A stretch of 34,228 bases of DNA from Martelella alba (lineage in GTDB: Bacteria > Pseudomonadota > Alphaproteobacteria > Rhizobiales > Rhizobiaceae): assembly GCF_006516955.1 (NCBI RefSeq), contig NZ_VHLG01000023.1, positions 1 through 34,228 on the forward strand, given 5' to 3'. The notes below the pieces were generated by a model. The model did not search any database. It was not told the DNA's origin and saw only the letters and a program-made list of their open reading frames with translations. Made by a program: the position numbers and the translations under genes. Shown in pieces: positions 24,123-32,371 of the stretch. Positions within the stretch are counted from its first letter, which is position 1, and every line of letters starts with the position of its first letter.

Positions 24123-25019
24123 TCAATGCGCGGCGGCGGGCGCCAGCGGATCGGGATCGAAAGGATGGCGGATTTTTGAGAAATCAATATCCGCGATCAG
24201 CAGACCATCCTCATCATGCGCAAGCGGCTCCACCACATCCTGACCATCCGGTCCGAAAATATGGGTCGCACCGCCGCCAAGGGTGATCTTGGCTGCCCGC
24301 TCCGGTGTATCGGAAAATTCCTTCTGGATACCGGCGCCCAGAACCTGGGTCGTCGCCAGTACAAACATGCCGCCTTCGGCCGCATAGGCGCTGGTCGCAT
24401 TCATGTTGACCTTGGCCCCCATCGTGATGACCTGTGGCATGAGGCCCAGCGCCGGCCAGGCCGCCACATGGATTTCTTCCGTGAGGCCGAACATGATGTG
24501 GCGAAGCATTGGCCGTTTGTGCTCCGAGCAGTTAAGTGCACCAAGCGTGCCGATATTGGTGGCAACAACCTTCAGGTTGGTGTCCGGATCGCCCGGCGCG
24601 AAGAACGTACCCTCAGCACCCGAAGGCTTCAGCTTGCGGCGCGCAAGGACGGTCTTGCCGTTCTCATCTATGATCCACTGAGCCATATAGATGCGGCCCT
24701 GCGCATCCCGTTCGCTCAGCCCGAGAACAACCTCAATGCCGTATTCAGCTGCTGCAGCGGCAATCTTTTCATGTTCCGGACCGCCGAGACGTGCAGAATT
24801 CTCGATGAAATTGCGGCGATACTCTGTCTGCCACGCCTCATCTCCCAGCCACAGGAAAACCGGATAGCCCGGCAGCCAGATTTCAGGGAATGCAATGAGC
24901 TTGACGCCCTTCCGAGCGGCCTCTTCCATCAGCGCAATTGTCTTATCAGTTGTTGCGGCCAAATCGAACCAGACCGGCTCCGACTGGACTGCCGCGACCT
25001 TGACGATACGCTCATTCAT
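24123..25019 (-). CDS. Nitrilase (aliphatic-type branch) with CSEH active site
   Basis: A 298-residue nitrilase. The triad is Glu46 (FPEIWLPGYPVFLW), Lys129 (RRKLKPSGAEG) and Cys164 (GALNCSEHKRPMLR). The GYPxFxW block and EH after the nucleophile are typical of true nitrilases, but most have CWEH; here the residue after Cys is Ser. The superfamily-wide C-terminal block GGATHIFGPDGQDV is present. AAGGAG precedes the ATG at 25019; the longer open frame to 25247 runs through the tail of the binding-protein gene and is discarded. It lies 161 bp after the ABC binding-protein gene in the same orientation, suggesting that the imported compound or its product is a nitrile or amide. A nitrile-to-acid or nitrile-to-amide reaction is possible; the Ser variant may affect that balance. 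Confidence 0.9.
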   Translation of the reverse strand: MNERIVKVAAVQSEPVWFDLAATTDKTIALMEEAARKGVKLIAFPEIWLPGYPVFLWLGDEAWQTEYRRNFIENSARLGGPEHEKIAAAAAEYGIEVVLGLSERDAQGRIYMAQWIIDENGKTVLARRKLKPSGAEGTFFAPGDPDTNLKVVATNIGTLGALNCSEHKRPMLRHIMFGLTEEIHVAAWPALGLMPQVITMGAKVNMNATSAYAAEGGMFVLATTQVLGAGIQKEFSDTPERAAKITLGGGATHIFGPDGQDVVEPLAHDEDGLLIADIDFSKIRHPFDPDPLAPAAAH

Positions 25020-25180
25020 GGGTGTCTCCTTGGGGTACTGACCGAGAATCACGATAGGCGCCTGCCTAAGCCGTGGAAATGCAATCGGATCTGATTGTGT
25101 GGATGACTTTCGTGAAGAGGGGCAGACAACGAAGACTGCCCGCCCTGCTCCGCTGTATGTCCTGTCAGGGGGACGGGCAC

Positions 25181-26230
25181 TCAGTTGGCGAAGACGCCCT
25201 TGTACATCTCCAGCTGCGCCGGATATTCGCTGACAAGCGTGCGCCAATCCATGACATTGAAGGTCAGGTCCTCAGGAGCGCCAGAAACGAGCACGGCGCC
25301 CGGCATCGTGCTTTGCATGCCCATATCCGCGAGAACCTGCTGAGCCTCAGGACTGAACAGCCAGTTGATGAACAGCTTCGCGGCCGCAGGATGCGGCGCA
25401 TCGGTCAGAAGCGCTTCATTCAGCGGAATTGAGATCACACCTTCCTTCGGAAAGACAAATTCAAACGGTGCGCCCTTCTTTGCCGCAGCCTTGAAGAAGT
25501 GGTACGGAACATCGAGACCAACTGTTGCCTGGCCGGAAGCAACCGCCTGAATGGCCTGAGCGTTGGCCTGCGAAACGATGGGATGATTGGCCGCCAGGCG
25601 TTCGAACCAGGCCTTATCAAGCACGCCGGCAAGGGTAAGTGCCGTCAGTGCCTGCCCGGTGCCAGAGACCGTCTGAAGGCTGGAGATTGAAACTTGCTTG
25701 TCCCATTTCGGGTCGGCAAGCTCGGTCCAGCTTACCGGCGCATCCTCTGGCTTGACGTAGATCTTGTTGTAAAACGGACCGCTGACCGTCAGCGTCCAGT
25801 CAAACCACATATCGTTTTCGCCGACATACTTCTCATCAATGCCTGCAGCCGTCTCCGGTGTGTAGCTGACCAGAAAGCCCTTTTCAGCATAGTCCGGCAT
25901 TTCATTCGGGGTCGTATAGACCACATCACCAGCCGCCTGTCCCGATGCCGCTTCCGCCTCCAGTCGGGTGGTCAGCTTGGGTCCATATAGGTCGACGCCT
26001 GTGATCTTGATCTCAGGGAAACGCTTGGAAAAGGCATCAAAGATCGGCGCGTTCGCATTGGTGTTGGGGTTATAGACAACCAACTCGCTCTCGCCTGCGG
26101 CCTTGACCGCATCATAAAGAGAGCTCAGGATGGCATCATCGTCTTGAGCGAAAGCCGATCCGGCAGTAAAGCTGGCGGTTATGGCGATTGCGACACCGCC
26201 AATGAGATTCATCGTGTCATGTTTTTTCAT
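25181..26230 (-). CDS. ABC transporter substrate-binding protein, FbpA/AfuA-like
   Basis: A 349-residue periplasmic binding protein of the SBP_bac_6-like group (ferric iron, putrescine and 2-aminoethylphosphonate type). A signal peptide with cleavage after AFA at residue 28 is present. The mature protein has ESELVVYNPNTNANAP, then AAGDVVYTTPNEMPDYAEKG and WTELADPKWDKQVSIS, the pattern of this class, and late INWLFSPEAQQVLADMG. The conserved tyrosine pair of iron-binding FbpA is not obvious, so an organic ligand is more likely. GAGGG precedes the ATG. It is the third gene of the permease-ATPase-binding-protein operon, 32 bp after the ATPase gene. Confidence 0.9.
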   Translation of the reverse strand: MKKHDTMNLIGGVAIAITASFTAGSAFAQDDDAILSSLYDAVKAAGESELVVYNPNTNANAPIFDAFSKRFPEIKITGVDLYGPKLTTRLEAEAASGQAAGDVVYTTPNEMPDYAEKGFLVSYTPETAAGIDEKYVGENDMWFDWTLTVSGPFYNKIYVKPEDAPVSWTELADPKWDKQVSISSLQTVSGTGQALTALTLAGVLDKAWFERLAANHPIVSQANAQAIQAVASGQATVGLDVPYHFFKAAAKKGAPFEFVFPKEGVISIPLNEALLTDAPHPAAAKLFINWLFSPEAQQVLADMGMQSTMPGAVLVSGAPEDLTFNVMDWRTLVSEYPAQLEMYKGVFAN

Positions 26231-26262
26231 GTTATTGCCCTCTCTGGTGGAACAGCATCAGC

Positions 26263-27366
26263 TCAGTGAAGAAGCGGTGCGGATTGTGGAAGCGTTAGGA
26301 AGATCGTGTCATTGACCGCGGGCGCGGCAGTGCCATCTGTTGTTTGAGAAACGAGCATCGACTGACCAGCGACAGTGATCTCGATTTCGAGCGACGGGCC
26401 CAGCCGGGTTAGGCGGTCCACTTTGGCGGGAACCCGATTGATCCCGGCCTCTTTCGCCACGACCAGTTCTTTCGACTTGAGCCCTATGGCGCAGGTCTCG
26501 CCAATAGCAAACTGCCCCGACGTCTGAACCGAAACACGCGTTCCCTTGACGTCGAGTGTGACAGATCCAGTCTCTGTCCGGTCGACAACGATCCCTTCGA
26601 GCATGTTGTCATAGCCGACAAAGCCGGCGACATAGCGGGTTGCCGGATTGAGTAGAACCTCTGCCGGTGGCCCATATTGAACGATTTCGCCCTGATGCAC
26701 GACGGCGACCATATCGGCCAGCGCCATGGCTTCGTCCTGGTCATGCGTCACCATCACACTTGTCATGCCAAGTCGATCATGAATGTTGCGCAGCTCGCGG
26801 CGCAACTGATTGCGAAGGCCACTGTCCAGATTGGAAAGCGGTTCGTCGAGAAGCAGGATCGACGGTTCAGAACAGAGCGCCCGAGCGAGGGCCACACGCT
26901 GCTGCTGGCCACCGGAAAGCTGCCCCGGAAAGCGATCAAGCAGTGGACGAAGTCCAATGAGATCGGCGAGATCGGAAACACGCGTTTCGATGTCGGCGGT
27001 CGGGAACTTTTTCTGGCGCATAGGAAAGGCTATGTTGTCAAACACCCTCATATGCGGCCAGAGCGCATAATGCTGAAACACCATTCCCAAACCGCGCTTT
27101 TCAGCAGGAACCGGAACCGCCACACTTTCATCATACATGGTGCGGCCCATCACATCGAGCCTGCCGGCGCTGGGATGTTCAAGCCCGGCAATGCAGCGCA
27201 GAAGTGTGGTCTTGCCGCAGCCCGAGGGGCCTAGGAGGCAAAGATACGTTCCGGCCGGCACCTTGAGATTGATCCCCTTCAGGATATCGGTCTGGCCGTA
27301 AGACTTGCGCAGAGCAGAAATCCAAATGCTCGGGATGTCTGTATTGGCCTCTGTAATCGGGTTCAT
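26263..27366 (-). CDS. ABC transporter ATPase, FbpC/PotA-like
   Basis: A 367-residue ATPase of the iron/spermidine/sulfate importer class. Walker A GPSGCGKTT is at residues 46-54, Q-loop in VFQHYALWPHM, signature LSGGQQQRVALARAL, Walker B LLLDEPLSNLD and H-loop in VTHDQDEA. After about residue 250 a TOBE regulatory domain follows (GETCAIGLKSKELVV region). It energises the fused permease at 27399, whose gene ends 32 bp upstream of this start. AGGAAAGACC lies before the ATG. Confidence 0.93.
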   Translation of the reverse strand: MNPITEANTDIPSIWISALRKSYGQTDILKGINLKVPAGTYLCLLGPSGCGKTTLLRCIAGLEHPSAGRLDVMGRTMYDESVAVPVPAEKRGLGMVFQHYALWPHMRVFDNIAFPMRQKKFPTADIETRVSDLADLIGLRPLLDRFPGQLSGGQQQRVALARALCSEPSILLLDEPLSNLDSGLRNQLRRELRNIHDRLGMTSVMVTHDQDEAMALADMVAVVHQGEIVQYGPPAEVLLNPATRYVAGFVGYDNMLEGIVVDRTETGSVTLDVKGTRVSVQTSGQFAIGETCAIGLKSKELVVAKEAGINRVPAKVDRLTRLGPSLEIEITVAGQSMLVSQTTDGTAAPAVNDTIFLTLPQSAPLLH

Positions 27367-27398
27367 GATGCTTGGTCTTTCCTGTGGTGAGGCCTGAA

Positions 27399-29252
27399 TT
27401 AGTGCGAAATGCTGGCGGGAACGGTGAGGATCCGCCTCCTGCTGCGGGTCATGCGATACCAGAGCATCAACAGATAGAGGACCCCGACCGTCATCATGAA
27501 GAGCGCCAGATAGGTCAGGAAGAAAGCGGCAGCGAGTGCAACATCCCCGTTGTTGAACAGCGAGTAGGCATAGGTTGCGACAGTCTGGCTCTTGGTGCTC
27601 TGCAACAGGAGCGGGACGTCAAGCGCTCCGGCAATAGCCAGACTGACCAAGACCCAGGCGGCAGCGAGCGAAGGAGCACAAAGCCTTGCCGTAATGGACA
27701 ACATAACCGTCGCCGGACGCGCCGCACTCATACGTGCCGCATCTTCCAGTTCAGGGCTGACCTGAGCAATAATGCCTTCACAAGCGCGGATCGCGAGCGG
27801 AAGATGGGCGACCACAAGAGCAATGCCCATGAGGATATTTGAACCGTAAAGCAGTCGCAGACCCGGCATCGTGACGAAGGTCCAGACGAAAGCGAGCGAA
27901 AGCACGATGCCTGGCGCCGTTGCCGGAATCCAAGACGCGATCCGGAGAAAGATTTTCAAGAAGCCGATCGTGCTGCGCTTTTCGACATAGGCCATCGTAA
28001 AGGCCAGCGCGATGACGACAAGCCCGCCAACCGAGGCAATCGCCAGCGTCTCCAGCAGGATCGTGACCTGGCGCTGATCAGCAAAGATCGCGGCATAATT
28101 GGACAGTGTATAGGTACCATACATGCCGAAATAGGGTTGCAGCGAGCCGATCACCATCTGTACCAGCGGCAGGACAAGCGCAAGGATAAGGAACACAAGG
28201 ATCGCAAGCGACACCAGCCAATCAAAAGCCCCCCTGGCCGGCGCCGTTGCCCGGCGCGATTTGCCAACGATTGAGGTGAAATCGCGGCCCGCCACCATTT
28301 TCGACTGAACCAGAAGAAGCACTGAGATGAGAAGGATCACGAGCAGCGACAGGGCCGTAGCGGATGCCCATTGCGGGGTCGCCTCCTTGTTGAGATAAGC
28401 CTCGACCGAGGTCGACAGGGTTTCGATCCCCGCAGGAGAGGCCAGCAGAGCCGGGAAATCATAGACCTGGATCCCCTCGACGAACATCAGCATGCCAATC
28501 GCGATCAGAGCCGGGGTCAGAAGCGGAAGCGAAATCTGAAAAATGGCGCTTCGTCGGCTCGAACCTGACATGACAGCAGCGTCCTCAAGACTTCTGTCGA
28601 CCTGCAGGACTGGCCCCAGCAGCAGCAGGTAGGCGACAGCCGTGACCTTCAGCGTGGTGACGAAAACCAGGCCGGAAAAGCTGTAAACGGTAAGCCAGTC
28701 AGGCATATCCTGCCCTGCCCAGCGAAACATATTGGCAATCAAGCCGCTCCGCGGTGCGCCGATCATGCCCCAGCTGACCGCAAAGAAAAGACGGGGGATA
28801 GCAGCAATCAACACCATCGCAGGAATGAGCAGCCTGGCCAAGCGGGCGCCGGATCGTGCAGTTGCAAATGCAAAGCCGAGCGCAATCACGATCGAGATGA
28901 CAAGCACCAGCCCGGAATAGGCGACCGAAACGCCAAAGGCCCGATAGGTCGCCAGGCTGCTAAAGACATGGGTAAAGCCAGAAAGCGTAAACGTACCATT
29001 GCCGAAAGGCGTCGACTTGAATGCGCCTGCAATAAGCGTGAAGAACGGCCAATAGACAAAGGCAAGCAGCAAAAGGCAAAAACCGATCCCCGAGAAGCCC
29101 AGGCGTTTCAATATTCTGGTCAATGACAACAAAATGCGACTCCGGTTTTTCCCGCCCGACAAGGCTGATCTGTCTGCATTGTGATACGGTACGCGGACGC
29201 ATAGATATGCTGTGTGGGCATACCGTGCTGAAATATTGATCACGCCGATCAC
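27399..29252 (-). CDS. Fused ABC permease with two BPD_transp_1 domains (FbpB-like)
   Basis: A long membrane protein carrying two tandem permease halves. The first half spans about residues 50-320, with the coupling loop SLEDAAVMSGSSRRSAIFQIS; the second starts near residue 345, with coupling loop LEDAARMSAARPATVMLSI. About 12 membrane segments are expected. FbpB/AfuB-like permeases commonly have this two-in-one form, so one gene supplies both pore halves. The start is unclear: the frame opens at a GTG (29252), but the first 40 or so residues look non-coding and the protein more likely begins near the TTG or other codon before ILLSLTRILKRLGF (about 29150). It is the first gene of the minus-strand importer-nitrilase-amidase cluster. 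Confidence 0.88.
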   Translation of the reverse strand: MIGVINISARYAHTAYLCVRVPYHNADRSALSGGKNRSRILLSLTRILKRLGFSGIGFCLLLLAFVYWPFFTLIAGAFKSTPFGNGTFTLSGFTHVFSSLATYRAFGVSVAYSGLVLVISIVIALGFAFATARSGARLARLLIPAMVLIAAIPRLFFAVSWGMIGAPRSGLIANMFRWAGQDMPDWLTVYSFSGLVFVTTLKVTAVAYLLLLGPVLQVDRSLEDAAVMSGSSRRSAIFQISLPLLTPALIAIGMLMFVEGIQVYDFPALLASPAGIETLSTSVEAYLNKEATPQWASATALSLLVILLISVLLLVQSKMVAGRDFTSIVGKSRRATAPARGAFDWLVSLAILVFLILALVLPLVQMVIGSLQPYFGMYGTYTLSNYAAIFADQRQVTILLETLAIASVGGLVVIALAFTMAYVEKRSTIGFLKIFLRIASWIPATAPGIVLSLAFVWTFVTMPGLRLLYGSNILMGIALVVAHLPLAIRACEGIIAQVSPELEDAARMSAARPATVMLSITARLCAPSLAAAWVLVSLAIAGALDVPLLLQSTKSQTVATYAYSLFNNGDVALAAAFFLTYLALFMMTVGVLYLLMLWYRMTRSRRRILTVPASISH

Positions 29253-29340
29253 ATGCCTATTATTCAGTCTTCAACGTGATCTGTTGTGCAAAAAAATCTG
29301 TGCGGTGCTCAGGGATTCATCGCAACGGCACAGACTACAC

Positions 29341-30255
29341 TCATGGAGGACCAAGAAAACCACTTCTGTCCTGACTGAGGAGTTCCCTCGCCACATCTTG
29401 GATCACAGCCTTGAGGGCCAGATATTCCGGTTGCCGGGAAGACGATCGCAAAAGTGAAAGATCCAATGTCAGCCGTTCGTAACGCGACGGTATTAGGCGG
29501 AAGTCATCGAGCCGGTTATGTGCCGCAAGAAGAGAATAAGGCAGGATGGTGAAAGCATTCTGCTCAACAACCCTGATGGCTTCCGAAGCAGGCCAGACTT
29601 CGATCCGCCGTTTCGGCTCCAGCGCCAGTTCGGTCAGAATCCGCGCCTCTACAAGGCGAACATCCGGCGATTTCGCCGCTTCGACATAGGTCATGTCTCG
29701 GATATCATTGAGCGTCGCCCCCTTCGGGGCCACGATCAGCAATGCCTCCTTCCACAATGGCAGACGCTCGATGGCCGGATCAGCTTTTTCACCCCGACCA
29801 ACCTTTATCTTAAGCCCCGCAGCGCTGAGCCGTTGATCTGTCAGACCTTCGACACGCAGGAAAACATCAGGGTGGACCTGGGCAAAACGCAGAACCACTT
29901 TTTCCAACAGCAGTGAACTGGCGCTAGAGACCATACCAAGATGCAGTGTGCGGATATCTTCCTTACGATATTCCGCGTCACCGATCTGGCTGATCTTGGC
30001 GAGCAACGACGTCAGTTCGATGGCGCGCGTCATCAATTCACGGCCAACCTCTGTCAATTCCACGCCTGTATGGGAGCGGATAAACAGCGGCTTTCCGATA
30101 TCCGTCTCGAGCTTCATCATCCGCCGGCTCAGAGCTGATTGCGTAATGTGAAGCGTTTCTGAAGCCGCCTTGATGCTGCCAAGGGTACCGACTTCGAGAA
30201 AATAGCGCAGCTGCGTACTGTCGAGTGCCATTACTTGGGTATCTCCATTGGGCAT
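29341..30255 (-). CDS. LysR-family regulator, presumably of the importer-nitrilase-amidase cluster
   Basis: A LysR protein of about 300 residues: MALDSTQLRYFLEVGTLGS followed by the helix-turn-helix AASETLHITQSALSRRMMKLE and the linker PLFIRSHTGVELTEVGRE, then an effector domain with IRTLHLGMVSSASSLL. Starts at 30255 (MPNGDTQ) and 30231 (MALDSTQ, GGAG eleven bases upstream) are both reasonable; the open frame extends to 30291. It is codirectional with the importer genes and about 90 bp upstream of the longest permease frame, with the MFS gene divergent on the other side, so it may regulate either or both. Confidence 0.88.
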   Translation of the reverse strand: MPNGDTQVMALDSTQLRYFLEVGTLGSIKAASETLHITQSALSRRMMKLETDIGKPLFIRSHTGVELTEVGRELMTRAIELTSLLAKISQIGDAEYRKEDIRTLHLGMVSSASSLLLEKVVLRFAQVHPDVFLRVEGLTDQRLSAAGLKIKVGRGEKADPAIERLPLWKEALLIVAPKGATLNDIRDMTYVEAAKSPDVRLVEARILTELALEPKRRIEVWPASEAIRVVEQNAFTILPYSLLAAHNRLDDFRLIPSRYERLTLDLSLLRSSSRQPEYLALKAVIQDVARELLSQDRSGFLGPP

Positions 30256-30338
30256 ATCCCGACACGCCTTTAGCCATCTAGCCTGACACACACAAGGCCG
30301 TTCGGCCGATTGCCCATCATCAAACGAGCATTTTCTTC

Positions 30339-31733
30339 ATGCGACCCATTCTGGCTATCTCGCTCGCGGCACTTCCGACCTTTCTTTCCGGGCTCGAGCA
30401 ATCCGTCATGTCAACATCCGCAGCAACAATTGCCAAGCAGATGGGCAGCGAGACGTCCCTGGCATGGATACTGGCAGCGTTCTTTATCGCCGCCGCCGTT
30501 GCCACGCCTGTCTATGGCCGGCTTGGCGACCACTTCGGCCCATTGCGTGTTCTCGTCATCGCCATCGTCATTTTTGCAGTCGGCAGCCTGATCGCAACGC
30601 AGGCGCAGAGCTTCCAGATATTGACACTGGCACGCTTCATTCAGGGTATCGGTGGCGGTGGTCTGATTTCGTTGCCACAGGCCTTCCTGAGTCAGACCAT
30701 TCCACCGCGTGAACGGGCTGCTTATCAGGGTTACCTTGTCGCCGTTGCCTTCACAGCGAACACATTCGGTCCTGCCCTTGGCGGCTTCCTGATCGGTGGT
30801 CTTGGCTGGCAGTCAATCTTCTGGCTTCAGGTCCCGCTAGCTGCCACGGCGGCCGGCCTGCTGTTTTTCATCCCCGGAAAGGCCGTCCACAAGCAGCAGA
30901 CAGGGTTCAGGCTTCAGTTTGACTGGCTTGGTGCCATGCTTCTCATGGTTGCCGTCTCGAGCCTGATGATGCTGACGCAGGCTTTGTCCCGATCGGCGCC
31001 GGAACAGGTCGCGCTGATTTGGGCAGGCTGCTTTCTCCTCGCCGCAATCGCCTTCATCGTGGTTGAGCGAAAGGTTGCCGACCCCCTCCTGCCGTTGCCA
31101 CTCCTGAGCGGACCGATCGTCTGGAAATGCGGCGTAATCGTTTTCCTCTATGGGTTCCTGTTCACCGGTCTGAACAGCTATTTGCCGGTTCTGTTTCGAC
31201 GACACTTCGGCCTTTCCCCTGAAGAGATCGGCGTGATGATGATGCTTCCGCTTGGCTCTGTCGGGATCGGTTCCATCATCACGGGTCAGCTCGTCCGTCG
31301 CAGTGGCCGAACCATGGTCTTTCCAGCCTTCGGATTGGCGGTCGTGGGCACTATTCTGATCAGCTTCGTTCTCACCCTGGCCCACCTGTCGCCGTGGGAA
31401 ACCGCCCTTTGGGTCGGCATCAACGGCCTGTTCATGGGAAGTACTCTGGGCGTGGTACAGGTTGCTCTGCAGATCGGATCGCCCGCACACATGATCGGAC
31501 GGGCAACAGCCTTCGTCCAACTCTCGCGCACGATCGGCGCGAGCCTCGGCGCAGGCGTCGGTGGCCTCATATATTTTCGCATCGAGCATTTTCTAAACCG
31601 AAATACGCTTCAGGCCGTGGCCGACAGCGGCTTTTCCGCTCTGCCCTTCATGGTGCTGTTCTGCTTCTTCGCCGCCGTCGCACTAACCGCCGCCCTGACT
31701 GCAAGCCGGTGCCATGTACCGCACCTCGGCTGA
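30339..31733 (+). CDS. MFS exporter, DHA2-like drug/H+ antiporter family
   Basis: A 464-residue major facilitator protein with about 14 hydrophobic segments. Motif A is GRLGDHFGPLR (loop 2-3, about residue 60), followed by ARFIQGIGGGGLISLPQA in TM4 and a motif C-like AFTANTFGPALGGFLIGG in TM5, the antiporter signature. The end is shorter than many DHA2 pumps, but the pattern fits. It is divergent from the LysR gene (about 80 bp between starts), so it may belong to the same regulon and export the substrate, a product or a toxin. No strong ribosome-binding site precedes the ATG at 30339. Substrate unknown. Confidence 0.88.
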   Translation: MRPILAISLAALPTFLSGLEQSVMSTSAATIAKQMGSETSLAWILAAFFIAAAVATPVYGRLGDHFGPLRVLVIAIVIFAVGSLIATQAQSFQILTLARFIQGIGGGGLISLPQAFLSQTIPPRERAAYQGYLVAVAFTANTFGPALGGFLIGGLGWQSIFWLQVPLAATAAGLLFFIPGKAVHKQQTGFRLQFDWLGAMLLMVAVSSLMMLTQALSRSAPEQVALIWAGCFLLAAIAFIVVERKVADPLLPLPLLSGPIVWKCGVIVFLYGFLFTGLNSYLPVLFRRHFGLSPEEIGVMMMLPLGSVGIGSIITGQLVRRSGRTMVFPAFGLAVVGTILISFVLTLAHLSPWETALWVGINGLFMGSTLGVVQVALQIGSPAHMIGRATAFVQLSRTIGASLGAGVGGLIYFRIEHFLNRNTLQAVADSGFSALPFMVLFCFFAAVALTAALTASRCHVPHLG

Positions 31734-31879
31734 AACGGGTGGATCAAACTCGTCAGGCGCCAAATCGACCTGGGCCTATCAGAACAGGACCAGCGTAATA
31801 ATCTGGCGTGCGATGCAGAGACAGAAGTAGAACCTGAGAATGCTTGAAAAACTCGGAGCTCTTCAACCACAGCGGTGTC

Positions 31880-32068
31880 TCACCCACCGACGTCCTGATC
31901 AGGCTCAGCGGCCTCCAGAGTGTGTTCGTCGGCAACATACTGCTTGCGGGTTCTTCCCTTTTCTTTTTGCATCTTTTCTTCATCGCGATGCGACTTGATT
32001 GCAAAGAAAATGGTCGTGCCCAGCACGACAACCTTGAACAGGCCGAGGCCTATGGGAATCCAAATCAT
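31880..32068 (-). CDS. Small 62-residue single-pass membrane protein
   Basis: The ATG at 32068 is preceded by AAAGAG eight bases upstream. The product starts MIWIPIGLGLFKVVVLGTTI with one membrane helix (about residues 3-24), then a charged lysine/glutamate-rich tail (FAIKSHRDEEKMQKEKGRTR) probably in the cytoplasm. It resembles other alphaproteobacterial small membrane ORFs of unknown role. No clear neighbours belong to it: the MFS gene ends convergently at 31733. Coding status rests on the membrane helix, the start signal and size only. Confidence 0.5.
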   Translation of the reverse strand: MIWIPIGLGLFKVVVLGTTIFFAIKSHRDEEKMQKEKGRTRKQYVADEHTLEAAEPDQDVGG

Positions 32069-32371
32069 CGTCTTAACTCTTTACATACTGCTATTGGTTG
32101 TTTTCATCATGAGAAGTGCTGTCTCAGACACAACATTGCCAGGCCAGATGATGATGAGCACGCCAAGCGTGCTCTGAACAATCACCTTTGCTCGCACCCG
32201 GTCCCTTCGCGACCAGCTTGACCGCCTCAGACATTGCGGAATTCATTCGTCGCGGCCGACACGCAAGCGCTTCCGGAGCGCCGAGGATTCCAGCGCCCCC
32301 GAGCAAAACGGATCTGACCGGGGTGAATACAATCTTGGACATGTGCTTCATTTGTCTTTTCGCAGCAGCTC
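32069..32371. other. Intergenic region upstream of small membrane ORF, with hairpin
   Basis: No convincing gene here. A minus-strand frame (32124-32351) starts MSKIVFTPVRSVLL and looks faintly like a signal peptide, but its continuation is not protein-like and has no family. A hairpin of eight perfect base pairs, GAGCACGC-CAA-GCGTGCTC, lies at 32156-32174 and could end a transcript or stabilise an RNA end. Confidence 0.35.

Noticed and set aside
24216-25094. 292-residue plus-strand open frame opposite the nitrilase gene
   Set aside because: Fully antisense to a gene with intact catalytic motifs; composition is arginine/histidine/cysteine-rich as expected for a shadow frame.
25020-25180. GGGCAG/CTGCCC hairpin between the binding-protein and nitrilase genes as a terminator
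   Set aside because: Stem of only about six pairs with a ten-base loop and no T-run; at most a weak attenuator or processing site.
26677-27234. 185-residue plus-strand open frame opposite the Fbp-type ATPase gene
   Set aside because: Antisense shadow of a well-supported ATPase; no recognisable domain.
32124-32351. 75-residue minus-strand frame with a faint signal-peptide look
   Set aside because: The remainder is histidine/tryptophan-rich with no family and it crosses a hairpin; insufficient support for a gene.
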